This document shows positions 17,089 to 27,314 of a stretch of 64,000 bases of DNA, piece by piece. The position numbers and the translations under genes are program-made. The notes under the pieces are model-generated. The model did no database searches and was not told the origin of the DNA. It worked only from the letters and a program-made list of their open reading frames with translations. Origin of the DNA: Actinoallomurus sp963823735. Its GTDB lineage: Bacteria > Actinomycetota > Actinomycetes > Streptosporangiales > Streptosporangiaceae. The DNA lies in the NCBI GenBank assembly GCA_963823735.1, contig CAWGMO010000001.1:1054001-1118000 (forward strand). Reading direction: 5' to 3'. Position 1 is the stretch's first letter, and each line of letters opens with the position of its first letter.

Positions 17089-17846
17089 GCATCGACGGAC
17101 GCCGTACGGACCGTACGCTCTGCCTGCTCGCGCCCAACCCGTCGCCGATGACGCTCGACGGCACCAACACCTGGATCCTCCGCGAGCCCGGAGCCACCCG
17201 GTCGATCGTCATCGACCCCGGCCCCGAGCACGAGAAGCACCTCGCGCGGGTCGCCGCCGAGGCGGGCGAGGTCGCGGCCGTACTCCTCACCCACAGCCAC
17301 TCCGACCACTCCGAGGGCGCGCGGCGCTTCCGTGAGCTGGTCGGCGGCAAGGTGCCCGTACGCGCGCTGGACCCGGCGTTCCGGCTCGGCGACGAGGGCC
17401 TGGGCGAGGGCGACGTGGTCGAGCTGGACGGCCTGGAGATCCGGGTCATGGAGACGCCGGGCCACAGCCCCGACTCGCTCTGCTTCTGGCTGCCCGCCGA
17501 CGAGGCCATCCTGACCGGCGACACCGTGCTCGGCTACGGCACGACGGTCGTCCATCGGCTCGGGGAGTACCTCGCGTCCCTCGACCGCCTGCGCGCCATG
17601 GCCGACGGCACCCGCGTCATCCTGCCGGGGCACGGGCCGAGGCTCGACGACCCGGTCGGCGCGCTCGACTACTACATCGCGCACCGCCGCGAGCGCCTGG
17701 AACAGGTGGAGGCGGCCATCGCCGCCGGCGACCGTACGGCCGCCGAGGTCGTGGCACGCGTGTACGCCGACGTCGACCGCTCCCTGTGGCCGGTCGCCGA
17801 GTGGTCCGTCCAGGCGCAGCTCGACTACCTCAGGGAACGCCCCTAG
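17085..17846 (+). CDS. MBL-fold metallo-hydrolase (Rv3677c-like)
   Basis: 253 residues. Metal-binding motif LLTHSHSDHSEGARRF (HxHxDH), then TPGHSPDSLCFWL, LTGDTVLG and the C-terminal LPGHGPRLDDP with the third histidine. A helical tail (HRRERLEQVEAAI) as in LACTB2-type MBL proteins, some of which cleave RNA, follows. It is coupled to the upstream NUDIX gene by ATGA. Its stop overlaps the convergent crp stop by 4 bp. The same order exists in mycobacteria. The substrate is not predictable. Confidence 0.92.
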   Translation: MSIDGRRTDRTLCLLAPNPSPMTLDGTNTWILREPGATRSIVIDPGPEHEKHLARVAAEAGEVAAVLLTHSHSDHSEGARRFRELVGGKVPVRALDPAFRLGDEGLGEGDVVELDGLEIRVMETPGHSPDSLCFWLPADEAILTGDTVLGYGTTVVHRLGEYLASLDRLRAMADGTRVILPGHGPRLDDPVGALDYYIAHRRERLEQVEAAIAAGDRTAAEVVARVYADVDRSLWPVAEWSVQAQLDYLRERP

Positions 17847-18529
17847 CGCGAGCGCTTGCGGAGGCGGTCGATGTCGAGGACCTGTACGGCGCGGGCCTCG
17901 ATGCGCAGCCAGCCCCGCTGGGCGAAGTCGGCGAGCGCCTTGTTGACCGTCTCACGCGAGGCGCCGACCAGCTGGGCCAGCTCCTCCTGGGTGAGATCGT
18001 GGTGGACGTGCAGGCCGTTCTCGCTCGGCTGGCCGAAGCGTTCGGCCAGGTCGAGGAGGGCCTTCGCGACCCGGCCCGGCACGTCGGTGAAGACGAGGTC
18101 GGCCATGGTCTCGTTGGTCCGCCGCAGCCGCTGGGCCAGGGCCCGCAGCAGGTGGATGGCGATCTCGGGGTGACCCTTGAGGAAGGGCCAGAGGTCCGTG
18201 TGGCTGAGCGCGGCGAGGCGACCCTCGGTGACCGCGATGGCGCTGGCCGTACGCGGCCGGGGGTCGAAGAAGGAGAGCTCTCCGAACATCTCGCTCGGGC
18301 CGAGGACGCTGAGGAGGTTCTCCCGGCCGTCGGGAGCGGTGCGGGTGAGCTTGATCTTGCCCTCGAGGATGACGTAGAGGCGGTCGCCTTCCTGGTCTTC
18401 CTGGAACAACGTCTGACCGCGGGACAGGTGTACCTCAGCCACGATGGCGCGCAGCGCCTTGGATCCCTCGTCGTCGAGCGCCTCGAAGAGCGGCGCTCTT
18501 CCGAGAACCTCCACGTCGCGGTCGTTCAC
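17843..18529 (-). CDS. crp: Crp/Fnr-family transcription factor (Crp)
   Basis: 228 residues from GTG 18527-18529 with an excellent GAGGAGGAAAC ribosome-binding site. The N-terminal cyclic-nucleotide domain has VILEGKIKLTRTAPDGRENL and the phosphate cassette FGELSFFDPRPRTASAIAV. A long dimer helix follows, and a winged-helix domain with LTQEELAQLVGASRETVNKAL. It is the Rv3676-type cAMP receptor, a global regulator of respiration and envelope genes. Position next to nth and the MBL gene supports this. A TGTGA-N6-TCGCA site 30 bp upstream suggests autoregulation. The longer frame extending to 19822 is not coding. Confidence 0.95.
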   Translation of the reverse strand: MNDRDVEVLGRAPLFEALDDEGSKALRAIVAEVHLSRGQTLFQEDQEGDRLYVILEGKIKLTRTAPDGRENLLSVLGPSEMFGELSFFDPRPRTASAIAVTEGRLAALSHTDLWPFLKGHPEIAIHLLRALAQRLRRTNETMADLVFTDVPGRVAKALLDLAERFGQPSENGLHVHHDLTQEELAQLVGASRETVNKALADFAQRGWLRIEARAVQVLDIDRLRKRSR

Positions 18530-18558
18530 GTTTCCTCCTCGGTAACCTACGCCCACAG

Positions 18559-18574
18559 TGTGACGCACATCGCA
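18559..18574. promoter_or_regulatory. Candidate Crp-binding site
   Basis: TGTGACGCACATCGCA matches the TGTGA-N6-TCACA consensus at nine of ten defined positions. It lies 30 bp upstream of the crp start, where autoregulation is expected. Confidence 0.6.
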
Positions 18575-18795
18575 GTGTGAACGTGAGGCGGCCCCCCACT
18601 GAGGCTTCTCATAGCGACCATTTTGTCCCGCAGAGTGCATGGACAAACGGGACGATACGTTACCTGGAAGGCTCATAGCCGTGTTCACCCAGGTCGGACG
18701 GCCCATACGCCGCCCACCACCACCCCCTCGACCCGCGTCAGCCCGGGCGAGCGGGTCGCCGGCGAACCGGACGTGCGACACGTCCGTACCGGGCG
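18575..18795. other. crp upstream region, no gene seen
   Basis: Continues from the Crp site to the amidohydrolase-like fragment. Short proline- or arginine-rich frames on both strands look like shadows. Confidence 0.4.
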
Positions 18796-18939
18796 TCATG
18801 GTGCCGCCGCTTCCAGCGCGGACCGGCGGCGGTCGCCCAGGTCGCGCACGGTGGTCACGCCGGCGGCCACCTGGCGGCGCGGGACCGTCGCGATGAGCGT
18901 GTCGAGCTCGTCGTCGAAGGCGTGGCCTGCACGGATCAC
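18796..18939 (-). pseudogene. Amidohydrolase-like fragment
   Basis: A 47-codon minus-strand frame reads AGHAFDDELDTLIATVPRRQ and then VAAGVTTVRDLGDRRRSALE. The A-G-V-T-T-V-R-D-L-G string is a hallmark of the region after the first metal site in amidohydrolases (imidazolonepropionase-like). The rest of the enzyme is absent. Likely a relic between crp and nth. Confidence 0.4.
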
Positions 18940-19042
18940 CAGTATCTCGTGTCCAGTGTCGCGCGGAACGCTCCGCGGGGCCAGTGCGGGCTTTCCCGCC
19001 GACGGGCCCTGAACACCGGTGGTGAACCCCTACTCTTGCGGC

Positions 19043-19777
19043 ATGGCGACGGAAGTGCGGCGGCGGGCGCGTAAGTGGGAGTCCGAGACCCGGCTGGGGC
19101 TGGTCAGACGCGCGCGCCAGATCAACCGGATGCTCGCGGAGACCTACCCGGACGCGCACTGCGAGCTGAACTTCGAGAACGCGTTCCAGCTGCTGGTGGC
19201 CACGGTGCTGTCGGCGCAGACGACGGACGTACGCGTGAACCTCACGACGCCGGGGCTGTTCGCCAAGTACCCCACCCCTGACGACATGGCCGAGGCGAAC
19301 CCCGAGGACCTGGAGGCGATCCTCAAGCCGACCGGGTTCTTCCGCGCCAAGACCAAGTCGGTCATGGGCCTGTCCTCGGCGCTGCGGGACGACTTCGGCG
19401 GCGAGGTGCCCCGCACGCTGGAGCAGCTCGTGAAGCTCCCGGGCGTCGGCCGCAAGACCGCGAACGTCGTGCTCGGCAACGCCTTCGACGTGCCCGGCAT
19501 CACCGTCGACACCCACTTCGGGCGGCTCGTCCGCAGGTTCGGCTGGACCAAGGAGACCGACCCGGTCAAGGTCGAGCACGAGATCGGCGAGCTGATCCCG
19601 CGCAAGGACTGGACGATCCTGTCGCACCGGCTGATCTGGCACGGCCGCCGCATCTGCCACTCGCGGCGCCCCGCGTGCGGAGTCTGCCCGCTGGCGCGGT
19701 TGTGCCCGGCGTTCGGCGAGGGGCCGACGGATGAGAAGGTCGCGGCCAAGCTCGTACGCCCGGGGCCGTTCTCGTGA
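19043..19777 (+). CDS. nth: Endonuclease III
   Basis: 244 residues from ATG 19043. Contains LVATVLSAQTTD, the helix-hairpin-helix LVKLPGVGRKTANVVLGNAF with the catalytic Lys, VDTHFGRLVRR with the catalytic Asp, and a 4Fe-4S loop C-x6-C-x2-C-x5-C (CHSRRPACGVCPLARLC). It removes oxidised pyrimidines and nicks at abasic sites. There is no ribosome-binding site; a TACTCT -10 ends 6 nt before the ATG, so the mRNA is probably leaderless. Its stop overlaps the following NUDIX start. Confidence 0.97.
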   Translation: MATEVRRRARKWESETRLGLVRRARQINRMLAETYPDAHCELNFENAFQLLVATVLSAQTTDVRVNLTTPGLFAKYPTPDDMAEANPEDLEAILKPTGFFRAKTKSVMGLSSALRDDFGGEVPRTLEQLVKLPGVGRKTANVVLGNAFDVPGITVDTHFGRLVRRFGWTKETDPVKVEHEIGELIPRKDWTILSHRLIWHGRRICHSRRPACGVCPLARLCPAFGEGPTDEKVAAKLVRPGPFS

Positions 19778-20424
19778 CGGTGGACTGTCCCGACTGGTTG
19801 AAGGAGTTCGTGGCCGCCGCACCGGAGACGCCGGTGCCGACCGCTCTGCGGCCGCCCGTCGACGGCGGGCGGGCCGCGGCGGTGCTCATCCTGTTCGGCG
19901 AGGGCCCCGACGGGCCTGACCTGCTGCTCCTCCAGCGGGCCGACACGCTGCGCAAACACGCGGGCCAGCCGGCGTTCCCCGGCGGCGGCGTCGACCCGGA
20001 GGACGACGGCCCGGAGGCCGCCGCGCTCCGCGAGGCCACCGAGGAGACCGGCCTGGACCCCGCCGGCGTCGAGGTGCTGGCGACGATGCCGGAGATGTAC
20101 GTCTCCCACAGCGGCTACCGCGTGACGCCGGTCGTCGGCTGGTGGCACACGCCGTCCGCCGTCGCGGCCGGAGATCCGGGCGAGGTCGCCTCCGTCTCGC
20201 GCGTGCCGCTCGCGGAGCTGACCGACCCGGCCAACCGCCTCCTCATCCGCGGCCCCGCCGGCTACCTGGGCGCGGCCTTCCGCGTACGCGGCATGCTCGT
20301 GTGGGGCTTCACCGGCGCGATCCTGAACCGCGTGCTGGAGGCCGGAGGGTGGGCGGTGCCGTGGGACCACAGCCGGATCGAGGACCTGCCACCCGAGGTC
20401 GTCGATCTCGCGCGCCGCGAGTAG
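19774..20424 (+). CDS. CoA pyrophosphatase-type NUDIX hydrolase
   Basis: 216 residues, GTG 19774 overlapping the nth stop by 4 bp. The UPF0035 pattern typical of NudL/CoAse enzymes is visible: LLLLQRADTLRKHAGQPAFP followed by GGGVDPEDDGPEAAALREATEETGL, which is the NUDIX box. They split CoA or related dinucleotides. In mycobacteria a thioredoxin-like gene usually stands between nth and this gene; it is missing here. Co-translation with nth suggests shared housekeeping expression. Confidence 0.9.
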   Translation: MTVDCPDWLKEFVAAAPETPVPTALRPPVDGGRAAAVLILFGEGPDGPDLLLLQRADTLRKHAGQPAFPGGGVDPEDDGPEAAALREATEETGLDPAGVEVLATMPEMYVSHSGYRVTPVVGWWHTPSAVAAGDPGEVASVSRVPLAELTDPANRLLIRGPAGYLGAAFRVRGMLVWGFTGAILNRVLEAGGWAVPWDHSRIEDLPPEVVDLARRE

Positions 20425-20505
20425 TCCCCTATTCGTACGTGAGGTCGGCGTATCTCGTACGCGGAGGGGACGTGCCGACGACCGAATCCCCTATACGGTG
20501 AACCA

Positions 20506-21702
20506 GTGCTGGGCGATCACCTCCTCGACCTGATTCTGCTGGCGCTGTTCGTGTTGTTCGCCATCTCTGGGTACCGGCAGGGCTTCATCGTCGGTTCGCT
20601 GAGTTTCGTGGGCTTCGTCGGCGGCGTCATCGTCGGCATGCTCCTGGCCCCCCCGATCGTCAAGGCGGTCGTCGGCGGGTCCGCGCAGCAGGCCCTGCTG
20701 GCCATCGTCATCCCGTTCCTGACGGCGACGCTCGGCCAGCTACTGGCGTCCTCGGGCGGGTCCGCGCTGCGCAACCGGGTCACTTGGGACTCCGCGCGCA
20801 GCGTCGACGCGGTCGGCGGAGCGTGCGTGAGCGGTGTCGCGCTGCTGGTCGTCGCGTGGCTCATCGGCAGCGCCCTGGTCACGTCGCCGTTCGTGTGGCT
20901 GCGTTCGCAGGTCAAGGACTCCACGGTCCTGCACAGCGTGAACACCTTCATGCCCGACCAGGCCAACACCTGGTTCTCCTCGTTCCGGGGGTTCGTGTCC
21001 AAGACGGGGTTCCCGCAGGTCTTCGGCGGCCTCGGCGGAGAGTCCATCGTCAACGTGCCCCCGCCGGACACCAAGATCCTCAACACGCCCGAGCTGCGCG
21101 AGGCCCGGCACAGCATCGTCAAGATCATCGGTACCGCGCGCAGCTGCCAGCGGAAGATCGAGGGCACCGGCTTCGTGTACGCCCCGGGCCACGTGATGAC
21201 CAACGCCCACGTCGTGGCCGGCGTCGACAGCGGCCCGACGGTCTACACGATGGGCAGCGGCACCTACCGCGCCAAGGTCGTCCTGTACGACTACAAGCGC
21301 GACATCGCCATCCTCGACGTGCCCGGCATGCAGCTCCCGACGCTGAAGTTCGACGGCTCCGCGCAGACCCGCGACGACGCGGTCGTCGCCGGCTTCCCGA
21401 AGAACCACGCCTTCACGACGAGGCCCGCCCGCGTACGCGCCAAGCAGAAGGCGCGCGGCCCGGACATCTACCACTCGGCCCAGGTCACCCGCGAGATCTA
21501 CGCCATCCGCGCCCTGGTCGAACAGGGCAACTCCGGCGGCCCGCTGCTCGCGCCGAACGGCAAGGTGTACGGCGTGGTCTTCGCCGCGGCCCTGGACAAC
21601 AAGGACACGGGCTACGTCCTCACCGCCGACGAGGTCGCCCCCGACGCCCGCGACGGCGCGAACGCCGTCAACGAGGTCTCCACCCAGTCCTGCTCCGACT
21701 AG
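20506..21702 (+). CDS. marP: MarP-type membrane serine protease
   Basis: 398 residues. Four N-terminal membrane helices of the colicin-V-production-like type (LILLALFVLFAISGYRQGF through VVAWLIGSALV) precede an extracytoplasmic chymotrypsin-like protease. Triad residues: His in MTNAHVV, Asp in KRDIAILD, Ser in GNSGGPLLA; two cysteines may form the redox-sensitive disulfide known in M. tuberculosis MarP. That enzyme is needed for acid resistance and activates a peptidoglycan hydrolase. GTG 20506 lies 8 nt after a TATACG -10 element, suggesting a leaderless message. Confidence 0.94.
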   Translation: MLGDHLLDLILLALFVLFAISGYRQGFIVGSLSFVGFVGGVIVGMLLAPPIVKAVVGGSAQQALLAIVIPFLTATLGQLLASSGGSALRNRVTWDSARSVDAVGGACVSGVALLVVAWLIGSALVTSPFVWLRSQVKDSTVLHSVNTFMPDQANTWFSSFRGFVSKTGFPQVFGGLGGESIVNVPPPDTKILNTPELREARHSIVKIIGTARSCQRKIEGTGFVYAPGHVMTNAHVVAGVDSGPTVYTMGSGTYRAKVVLYDYKRDIAILDVPGMQLPTLKFDGSAQTRDDAVVAGFPKNHAFTTRPARVRAKQKARGPDIYHSAQVTREIYAIRALVEQGNSGGPLLAPNGKVYGVVFAAALDNKDTGYVLTADEVAPDARDGANAVNEVSTQSCSD

Positions 21703-21823
21703 GGCTCGATAGGCCATCTCTGGCCTTTGCCCGATATTGACCATGTTTGTTCCATGGGCATTGAATACCAAGATCACGCCAGCGCTCGCGCTGGGTGATC
21801 AACGGGGCCCTTGGAGGCAGGCG

Positions 21824-21958
21824 ATGACCGAGTCCTTCGTTCCTCCGCCGCCGGACGAGCCGATCCCGGCTCCCGGCCGAAGCGACAAGAACGCACCGGA
21901 TCTACCTGACCCGCCGGACGACGGCATCGAGTATGCCGATCCGCTGAAGGCGGAGTGA
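21824..21958 (+). CDS. Small acidic, proline-rich protein
   Basis: 44 residues (MTESFVPPPPDEPIPAPG, ending EYADPLKAE), seven bases after GGAGG. The stop is one base before the start of the CHAP protein gene, so they form an operon. Proline and aspartate dominate; probably disordered. It might be a partner or chaperone of the downstream protein. Unknown family. Confidence 0.6.
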   Translation: MTESFVPPPPDEPIPAPGRSDKNAPDLPDPPDDGIEYADPLKAE

Positions 21959-21959
21959 G

Positions 21960-22661
21960 ATGCCCACACCGACCGGAAACCAGCTGATCTCGTACGGCAT
22001 GACGCTGCGCGGCAGGTACGGGCCGCCGGAGAACGTCAACAAGTTCACGAAGGCCTACTACGGCGACCACACCGCGGCGTCCTGGTGCCTGATCTTCGTC
22101 TGGTACTGCCTGAACCACTTCGGCGCCGCCGGCCTGATCGGCGGCAAAATCGCCTACGTGCCGAACCTGAAGAAGCGCGTCGGCTCGAAGTGGCACACGT
22201 CGAAGTCCCTGATCGCCAAGGGTGACCCGGTGGCGTTCGACTTCAACCGGTCCGGCGAACCCGAGCACATCGGCTTCTTCGTGAAGTGGCTGAACTCCTC
22301 CCACACGATCTTCGAGTCGCTGGAGGGCAACACGACCAGCGGCGGCAGCGACGACGCGGTCGCCACCAAGACCCGCAACTGGTCCGACGTGTACGGCTAC
22401 GTCAAGCCCGGCCTCGGCAAGAGCGCCCCGGGCGCCTACCCGGGCAAGATCTACAAGTACGCGGAGGGCCGCGCGGCGCTGAGCGACGCCCACGTGACCT
22501 GGATCCAGCAGCGCCTCATCGCCCACGGCCACAAGGTCACGGCCAACGGCGAGTACGACGCGGCGACCGCCGCGGCGGTGAAGGCCTTCCAGACCGAACG
22601 GCACCTGGAGGAGGACGGCGAGGTCGGGCCTGTCACCTGGTCCGCCCTCGCGAAGAACTAG
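21960..22661 (+). CDS. CHAP-like amidase with peptidoglycan-binding domain
   Basis: 233 residues. The N-terminal part shows a CHAP/NlpC-like layout: a nucleophile candidate in TAASWCLIFVWYCLNHF, then KGDPVAFDFNRSGEPEHIGF with the catalytic His. The C-terminal domain (ALSDAHVTWIQQRLIAHGHK, then NGEYDAATAAAVKAFQ and GEVGPVTWSAL) is a PG_binding_1 fold. No signal peptide is present, as in endolysins and tail proteins. There are no phage structural genes nearby. It could be exported by lysis, by a contractile system, or work on muropeptides in the cytoplasm. It is coupled to the 44-residue protein. Confidence 0.8.
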   Translation: MPTPTGNQLISYGMTLRGRYGPPENVNKFTKAYYGDHTAASWCLIFVWYCLNHFGAAGLIGGKIAYVPNLKKRVGSKWHTSKSLIAKGDPVAFDFNRSGEPEHIGFFVKWLNSSHTIFESLEGNTTSGGSDDAVATKTRNWSDVYGYVKPGLGKSAPGAYPGKIYKYAEGRAALSDAHVTWIQQRLIAHGHKVTANGEYDAATAAAVKAFQTERHLEEDGEVGPVTWSALAKN

Positions 22662-22778
22662 GGCCTGTCCGGCGGATCTTCGCCATGGTGCGCGGTGCCC
22701 GCCGCCGGTCTGCGACGGCTGGTCGTGCGGGACCGTCGCCTGGCGGCGTAGCGATGTCCGCCTTCGGTCCGTGACGGA

Positions 22779-23192
22779 TCACTCCGAACGATGAGAGCTT
22801 CCGATCAGGGCGATCGCTTCGATCTCGACAAGCTGGTCGGGGTACCCAAGGGCGGCGACTCCGAGCAGAGTGCTCGGTGCGTCGTGCTCTCCGAATGCCG
22901 TCCTGATCGCTTCCCAGGCGGTCACAAGGTCGCCGCGGTCACTCGACGCGACGTAGATCGTCGTCTTCAGAACCTCTGTCAGCGCGGTCCCCGCGTGCGC
23001 CAGCGTCTCGACCAGATTCGCCATGGCCTGCCGGGCTTGGGCTTCAACGTCACCGACACCGACCGTCACCCCGTTCTCATCCAAGGGACAGGCCCCGGCG
23101 GTGTAGACCACGGCACCGGGCTGAGCGATCGAGGCGTACGCGTACGGAACACCGTCGAACAGACGGTCAGGACGGAGAAGTCGCACAGGCAT
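22779..23192 (-). CDS. RidA-family protein, second paralogue
   Basis: 137 residues from ATG 23190-23192. The family pattern is clear (YAYASIAQPGAVVYTAGACP, QARQAMANLVETLAHAGTAL, KTTIYVASSDRGDLVTAW, STLLGVAALGYPDQLVEIE). The usual Arg before the S/A-L-G segment is replaced (APSTLLGV), so imine-deaminase activity is doubtful. A short frame upstream looks like a regulator remnant. It sits between the CHAP gene and the DUF309 gene, in a segment not present in the mycobacterial order. Confidence 0.88.
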   Translation of the reverse strand: MPVRLLRPDRLFDGVPYAYASIAQPGAVVYTAGACPLDENGVTVGVGDVEAQARQAMANLVETLAHAGTALTEVLKTTIYVASSDRGDLVTAWEAIRTAFGEHDAPSTLLGVAALGYPDQLVEIEAIALIGSSHRSE

Positions 23193-23224
23193 TCGCTGAG
23201 CGTGCCCGATCGGACCGTGGCAGA

Positions 23225-23368
23225 TCAACCGAGATAACGACCCGACACGCCGCGTCCAGTGAGGGCTCGCGTGAACGCGATGAGGGCCTCGTAGGCCACT
23301 CCGGTCCAGTACGCGGCCGGCTGGGCGGCGAGTTCGGTGTCGGAGACCAGGACGGCCCGAAAGCCGTC
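23225..23368 (-). pseudogene. C-terminal-like fragment, possible MarR-type regulator
   Basis: The 47-codon frame reads VLVSDTELAAQPAAYWTGVA and YEALIAFTRALTGRG with high GC in third positions, as expected for real coding sequence. The helix WTGVAYEALIAFTR resembles the C-terminal dimer helix of small winged-helix regulators. No DNA-binding half is visible; the frame runs into the DUF309 gene upstream. Tentative. Confidence 0.3.
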
Positions 23369-23840
23369 AGCCGGCCGTGAGGCGCGGGGCGAGGTCCTGG
23401 TCGGTGATCGTGTCCAGGCCTCGCTCGGCGATCCGGGCGGACAGGTCACGGGCGTGGGCCGCCAGGCCGGTGGCGTCGATGCCGTGCGGCGCCGGGGCGT
23501 ACGGGGCGATCCGATCGGCGGCGCGGGTCAGCAGGGAACTTGCGCCGCGGGCGTTGCCCCGGCGTACGTGCGTGCAGGCCACCGCGAGCTGCGCCAGGCC
23601 CTGCCACAGATCGCGTTCGTCCTCCGGCGCGGCCTTCCAGGCGGCTTCGAGCACCTCGTGGGCGTGGAAGGGACGGTCGGCGTCGAGGAGCCGCTGGGCC
23701 TCCGCCAGGGCTTCGGCCGGCGGGGCCGAGTAGTCGTCGGGGACGCGCTCCTCGCCTTCGGCGCCGTGTGGCAGCGGCCGGCCGTACGCGTCGCGGGGCC
23801 GCGCGTTGCGCGCTCGTCCGATGTCGTCGCGGTCGCGCAT
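23367..23840 (-). CDS. DUF309 family protein
   Basis: 157 residues. The segment LLDADRPFHAHEVLEAAWKA, then DERDLWQGLAQLAVACTHVR and RGNARGASSLLTRAADRI, is the DUF309 helical bundle with its H-x-x-x-E and W residues. The N-terminus is charged and Gly/Arg-rich. ATG 23838-23840 is one base beyond the stop of the epoxide-hydrolase-like gene, so translation is coupled. Function of DUF309 is unknown. Confidence 0.88.
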   Translation of the reverse strand: MRDRDDIGRARNARPRDAYGRPLPHGAEGEERVPDDYSAPPAEALAEAQRLLDADRPFHAHEVLEAAWKAAPEDERDLWQGLAQLAVACTHVRRGNARGASSLLTRAADRIAPYAPAPHGIDATGLAAHARDLSARIAERGLDTITDQDLAPRLTAG

Positions 23841-23841
23841 G

Positions 23842-24759
23842 TCAGCGGTCCGGTTCGGGGTCGGTGAGCCAGCCGAGGAGTTCCTCGTCGAAGGACTCGG
23901 CGCGCTCCTCGTGCGGGAAGTGGCCGGCGCCCTCGATCAGTTTCCAGCGGTACGGCGCCTCGACGTACCGGCCCGAGCCCTGGGCGCTGCGCGGCAGGAC
24001 GTACCGGTCGAGCGCGCCGTGCAGGTGCAGCACCGGGATGCGGATCGGGGAGCGCATGCGCCGGGCGTACCGGAGGCCGTCCGGGCGCAGCATCGAGCGT
24101 ACGGCCCAGCGGTTGTACTCCAGCGCACAGTGCGCGACGCCCGGGATCTGGAACGCCGACCGGTACACCCGCTCGCTGCGTGAGTCGGGCCAGCCCGGCC
24201 CGGACCAGTCGCGCAGCAGCTCGCCGACGCGCGCGGCGTCGTCGCGGAGCAGGCGTTTCTCCGGGCCGATGGGCAGTTGGAGGCCGAGGTTGTGCCGTGC
24301 CGCCCAGCCGCGCCCGCGTACGTCGGTCAGCATCGCGTGCCCGAACCGCAGCGGGTGCGCCGCCGACACCGCGACCAGCCGCTGCATGACCTTGGGGTGG
24401 TAGACGCCGATCGTCCAGGCGAGCAGGCCGCCCCAATCGTGGCCGACGATCGTGGCGTTGGACTCGCCGAGCGAGCGTACGAGGCCGGCGACGTCGCCGG
24501 CGAGGGTGACCAGGTCGTATCCGCGCGGCGGCTTGTCGCTCCCGCCGTACCCGCGCAGGTCGACCGACACCGCGCGGTAGCCGGCCGCGGACAGGGACTC
24601 AAGCTGCCGGTGCCACGACCACCAGAACTCCGGGAACCCGTGCAGCAGCAGGACCAGCGGCCCGTCGCCGAGCTCGGCGATGTGAAACCGGGTCCCGCCG
24701 GCGCTCAGCGTCCGATGCCGCCACGGCCCGGCGATCTCCACGGCGGAGTCAGCGGCCAT
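23842..24759 (-). CDS. ephE: Alpha/beta hydrolase, epoxide-hydrolase type (EphE-like)
   Basis: 305 residues. Motifs: oxyanion HGFPEFWWSWHRQL, DLRGYGGSDKP, nucleophile elbow VGHDWGGLLAW with Asp as nucleophile (epoxide-hydrolase type rather than esterase Ser), and the late GAGHFPHEERAESF with the catalytic His. The cap region has paired tyrosines. It would open epoxides or related electrophiles in the cytoplasm. Order marP, ephE, holin-like, acs matches M. tuberculosis Rv3671c-Rv3667, with extra genes inserted here before ephE. It follows the holin-like gene on the same strand. Confidence 0.88.
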   Translation of the reverse strand: MAADSAVEIAGPWRHRTLSAGGTRFHIAELGDGPLVLLLHGFPEFWWSWHRQLESLSAAGYRAVSVDLRGYGGSDKPPRGYDLVTLAGDVAGLVRSLGESNATIVGHDWGGLLAWTIGVYHPKVMQRLVAVSAAHPLRFGHAMLTDVRGRGWAARHNLGLQLPIGPEKRLLRDDAARVGELLRDWSGPGWPDSRSERVYRSAFQIPGVAHCALEYNRWAVRSMLRPDGLRYARRMRSPIRIPVLHLHGALDRYVLPRSAQGSGRYVEAPYRWKLIEGAGHFPHEERAESFDEELLGWLTDPEPDR

Positions 24760-24768
24760 TCGCGGCTC

Positions 24769-25200
24769 TCACCCCGTGAGGGCAGGCGTGTCGTCGCCGC
24801 CGCTGCGGCGGAGGACCGCGAGGTCGTCCTTCACCGTCTGGCGCGTACGGCTCACGCCGGAGATCTTCTTCATCCGCCACAGCCCGATTCCGACCAGAAC
24901 AGCCGCGAGCAGGGCGTACACCCCGGCGACGATGATGAAGGCCAGCCAGTTCCACACGCCGAGCGTGATGAGGCCGTACGCGGCGGCGATCGACAGCAGG
25001 ATCACGATGATGCCGCCGATCAGGCCGGCGATGGCGAACAGCGTGGCGCCGATGCCCGCCTTCTTGGCGTCGTCCTTCAGCTCCAGCTTGGCGAGCGCGA
25101 TCTCGGACTTGACGAGATGGGAGACGCTGGCGGTGGCGATCGCGACCAGCTCACCGACCGACTTGTCCTCAAGCTGCCCGTCGGACCGTACCTCGGTCAT
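24769..25200 (-). CDS. Phage-holin-family (DUF1469/Act_HolE) membrane protein
   Basis: 143 residues. An amphipathic N-terminal helix (VGELVAIATASVSHLVKSEI) with the acidic LAKLELKDDAKKAG motif leads into two membrane helices (FAIAGLIGGIIVILLSIAAA and LAFIIVAGVYALLAAVLVGI). This is the actinobacterial holin-like family, equivalent to Rv3669; a lytic role is not established despite the name. Gene lies 9 bp upstream of the hydrolase and is the first of a likely operon with it and DUF309. Confidence 0.9.
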   Translation of the reverse strand: MTEVRSDGQLEDKSVGELVAIATASVSHLVKSEIALAKLELKDDAKKAGIGATLFAIAGLIGGIIVILLSIAAAYGLITLGVWNWLAFIIVAGVYALLAAVLVGIGLWRMKKISGVSRTRQTVKDDLAVLRRSGGDDTPALTG

Positions 25201-25299
25201 GAAGAGTTTCTCCTCTCGGTGCCAGGCGACGAAGACCGCCTTGTCAGAGGTTAGCCGGGTCGGAGGTCACCGTCGTGACCATCCCTGTCCGGAAACGCC

Positions 25300-25330
25300 G
25301 AAGGGCGTGACCGCTACGGCCACGCCCTTC
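25300..25330 (-). terminator. Terminator after acs
   Basis: Ten-base-pair stem (GAAGGGCGTG with CACGCCCTTC) around an 11-nt loop, 14 bp beyond the acs stop on the minus strand. Confidence 0.75.
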
Positions 25331-25343
25331 TCGCGCCGTGCTT

Positions 25344-27314
<1,971 letters not shown>

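Noticed and set aside
18530..19822. Upstream extension of the crp frame to about 660 codons
   Set aside because: Crp has its own perfect ribosome-binding site at 18529; the extension is antisense to nth and has no homology.
12237..22670. Insertion sequence ends from the shared 13-mer CTAGGGCCTGTCC (12237-12249 minus, 22658-22670 plus)
   Set aside because: Both sit over TAG stop codons of unrelated genes 10 kb apart with conserved genes between; no transposase. Probably coincidence or a short dispersed repeat.
21960..25200. Prophage, because of an endolysin-like protein and a 'holin'
   Set aside because: No capsid, tail, portal or terminase genes; the holin-like gene is part of a conserved chromosomal order.
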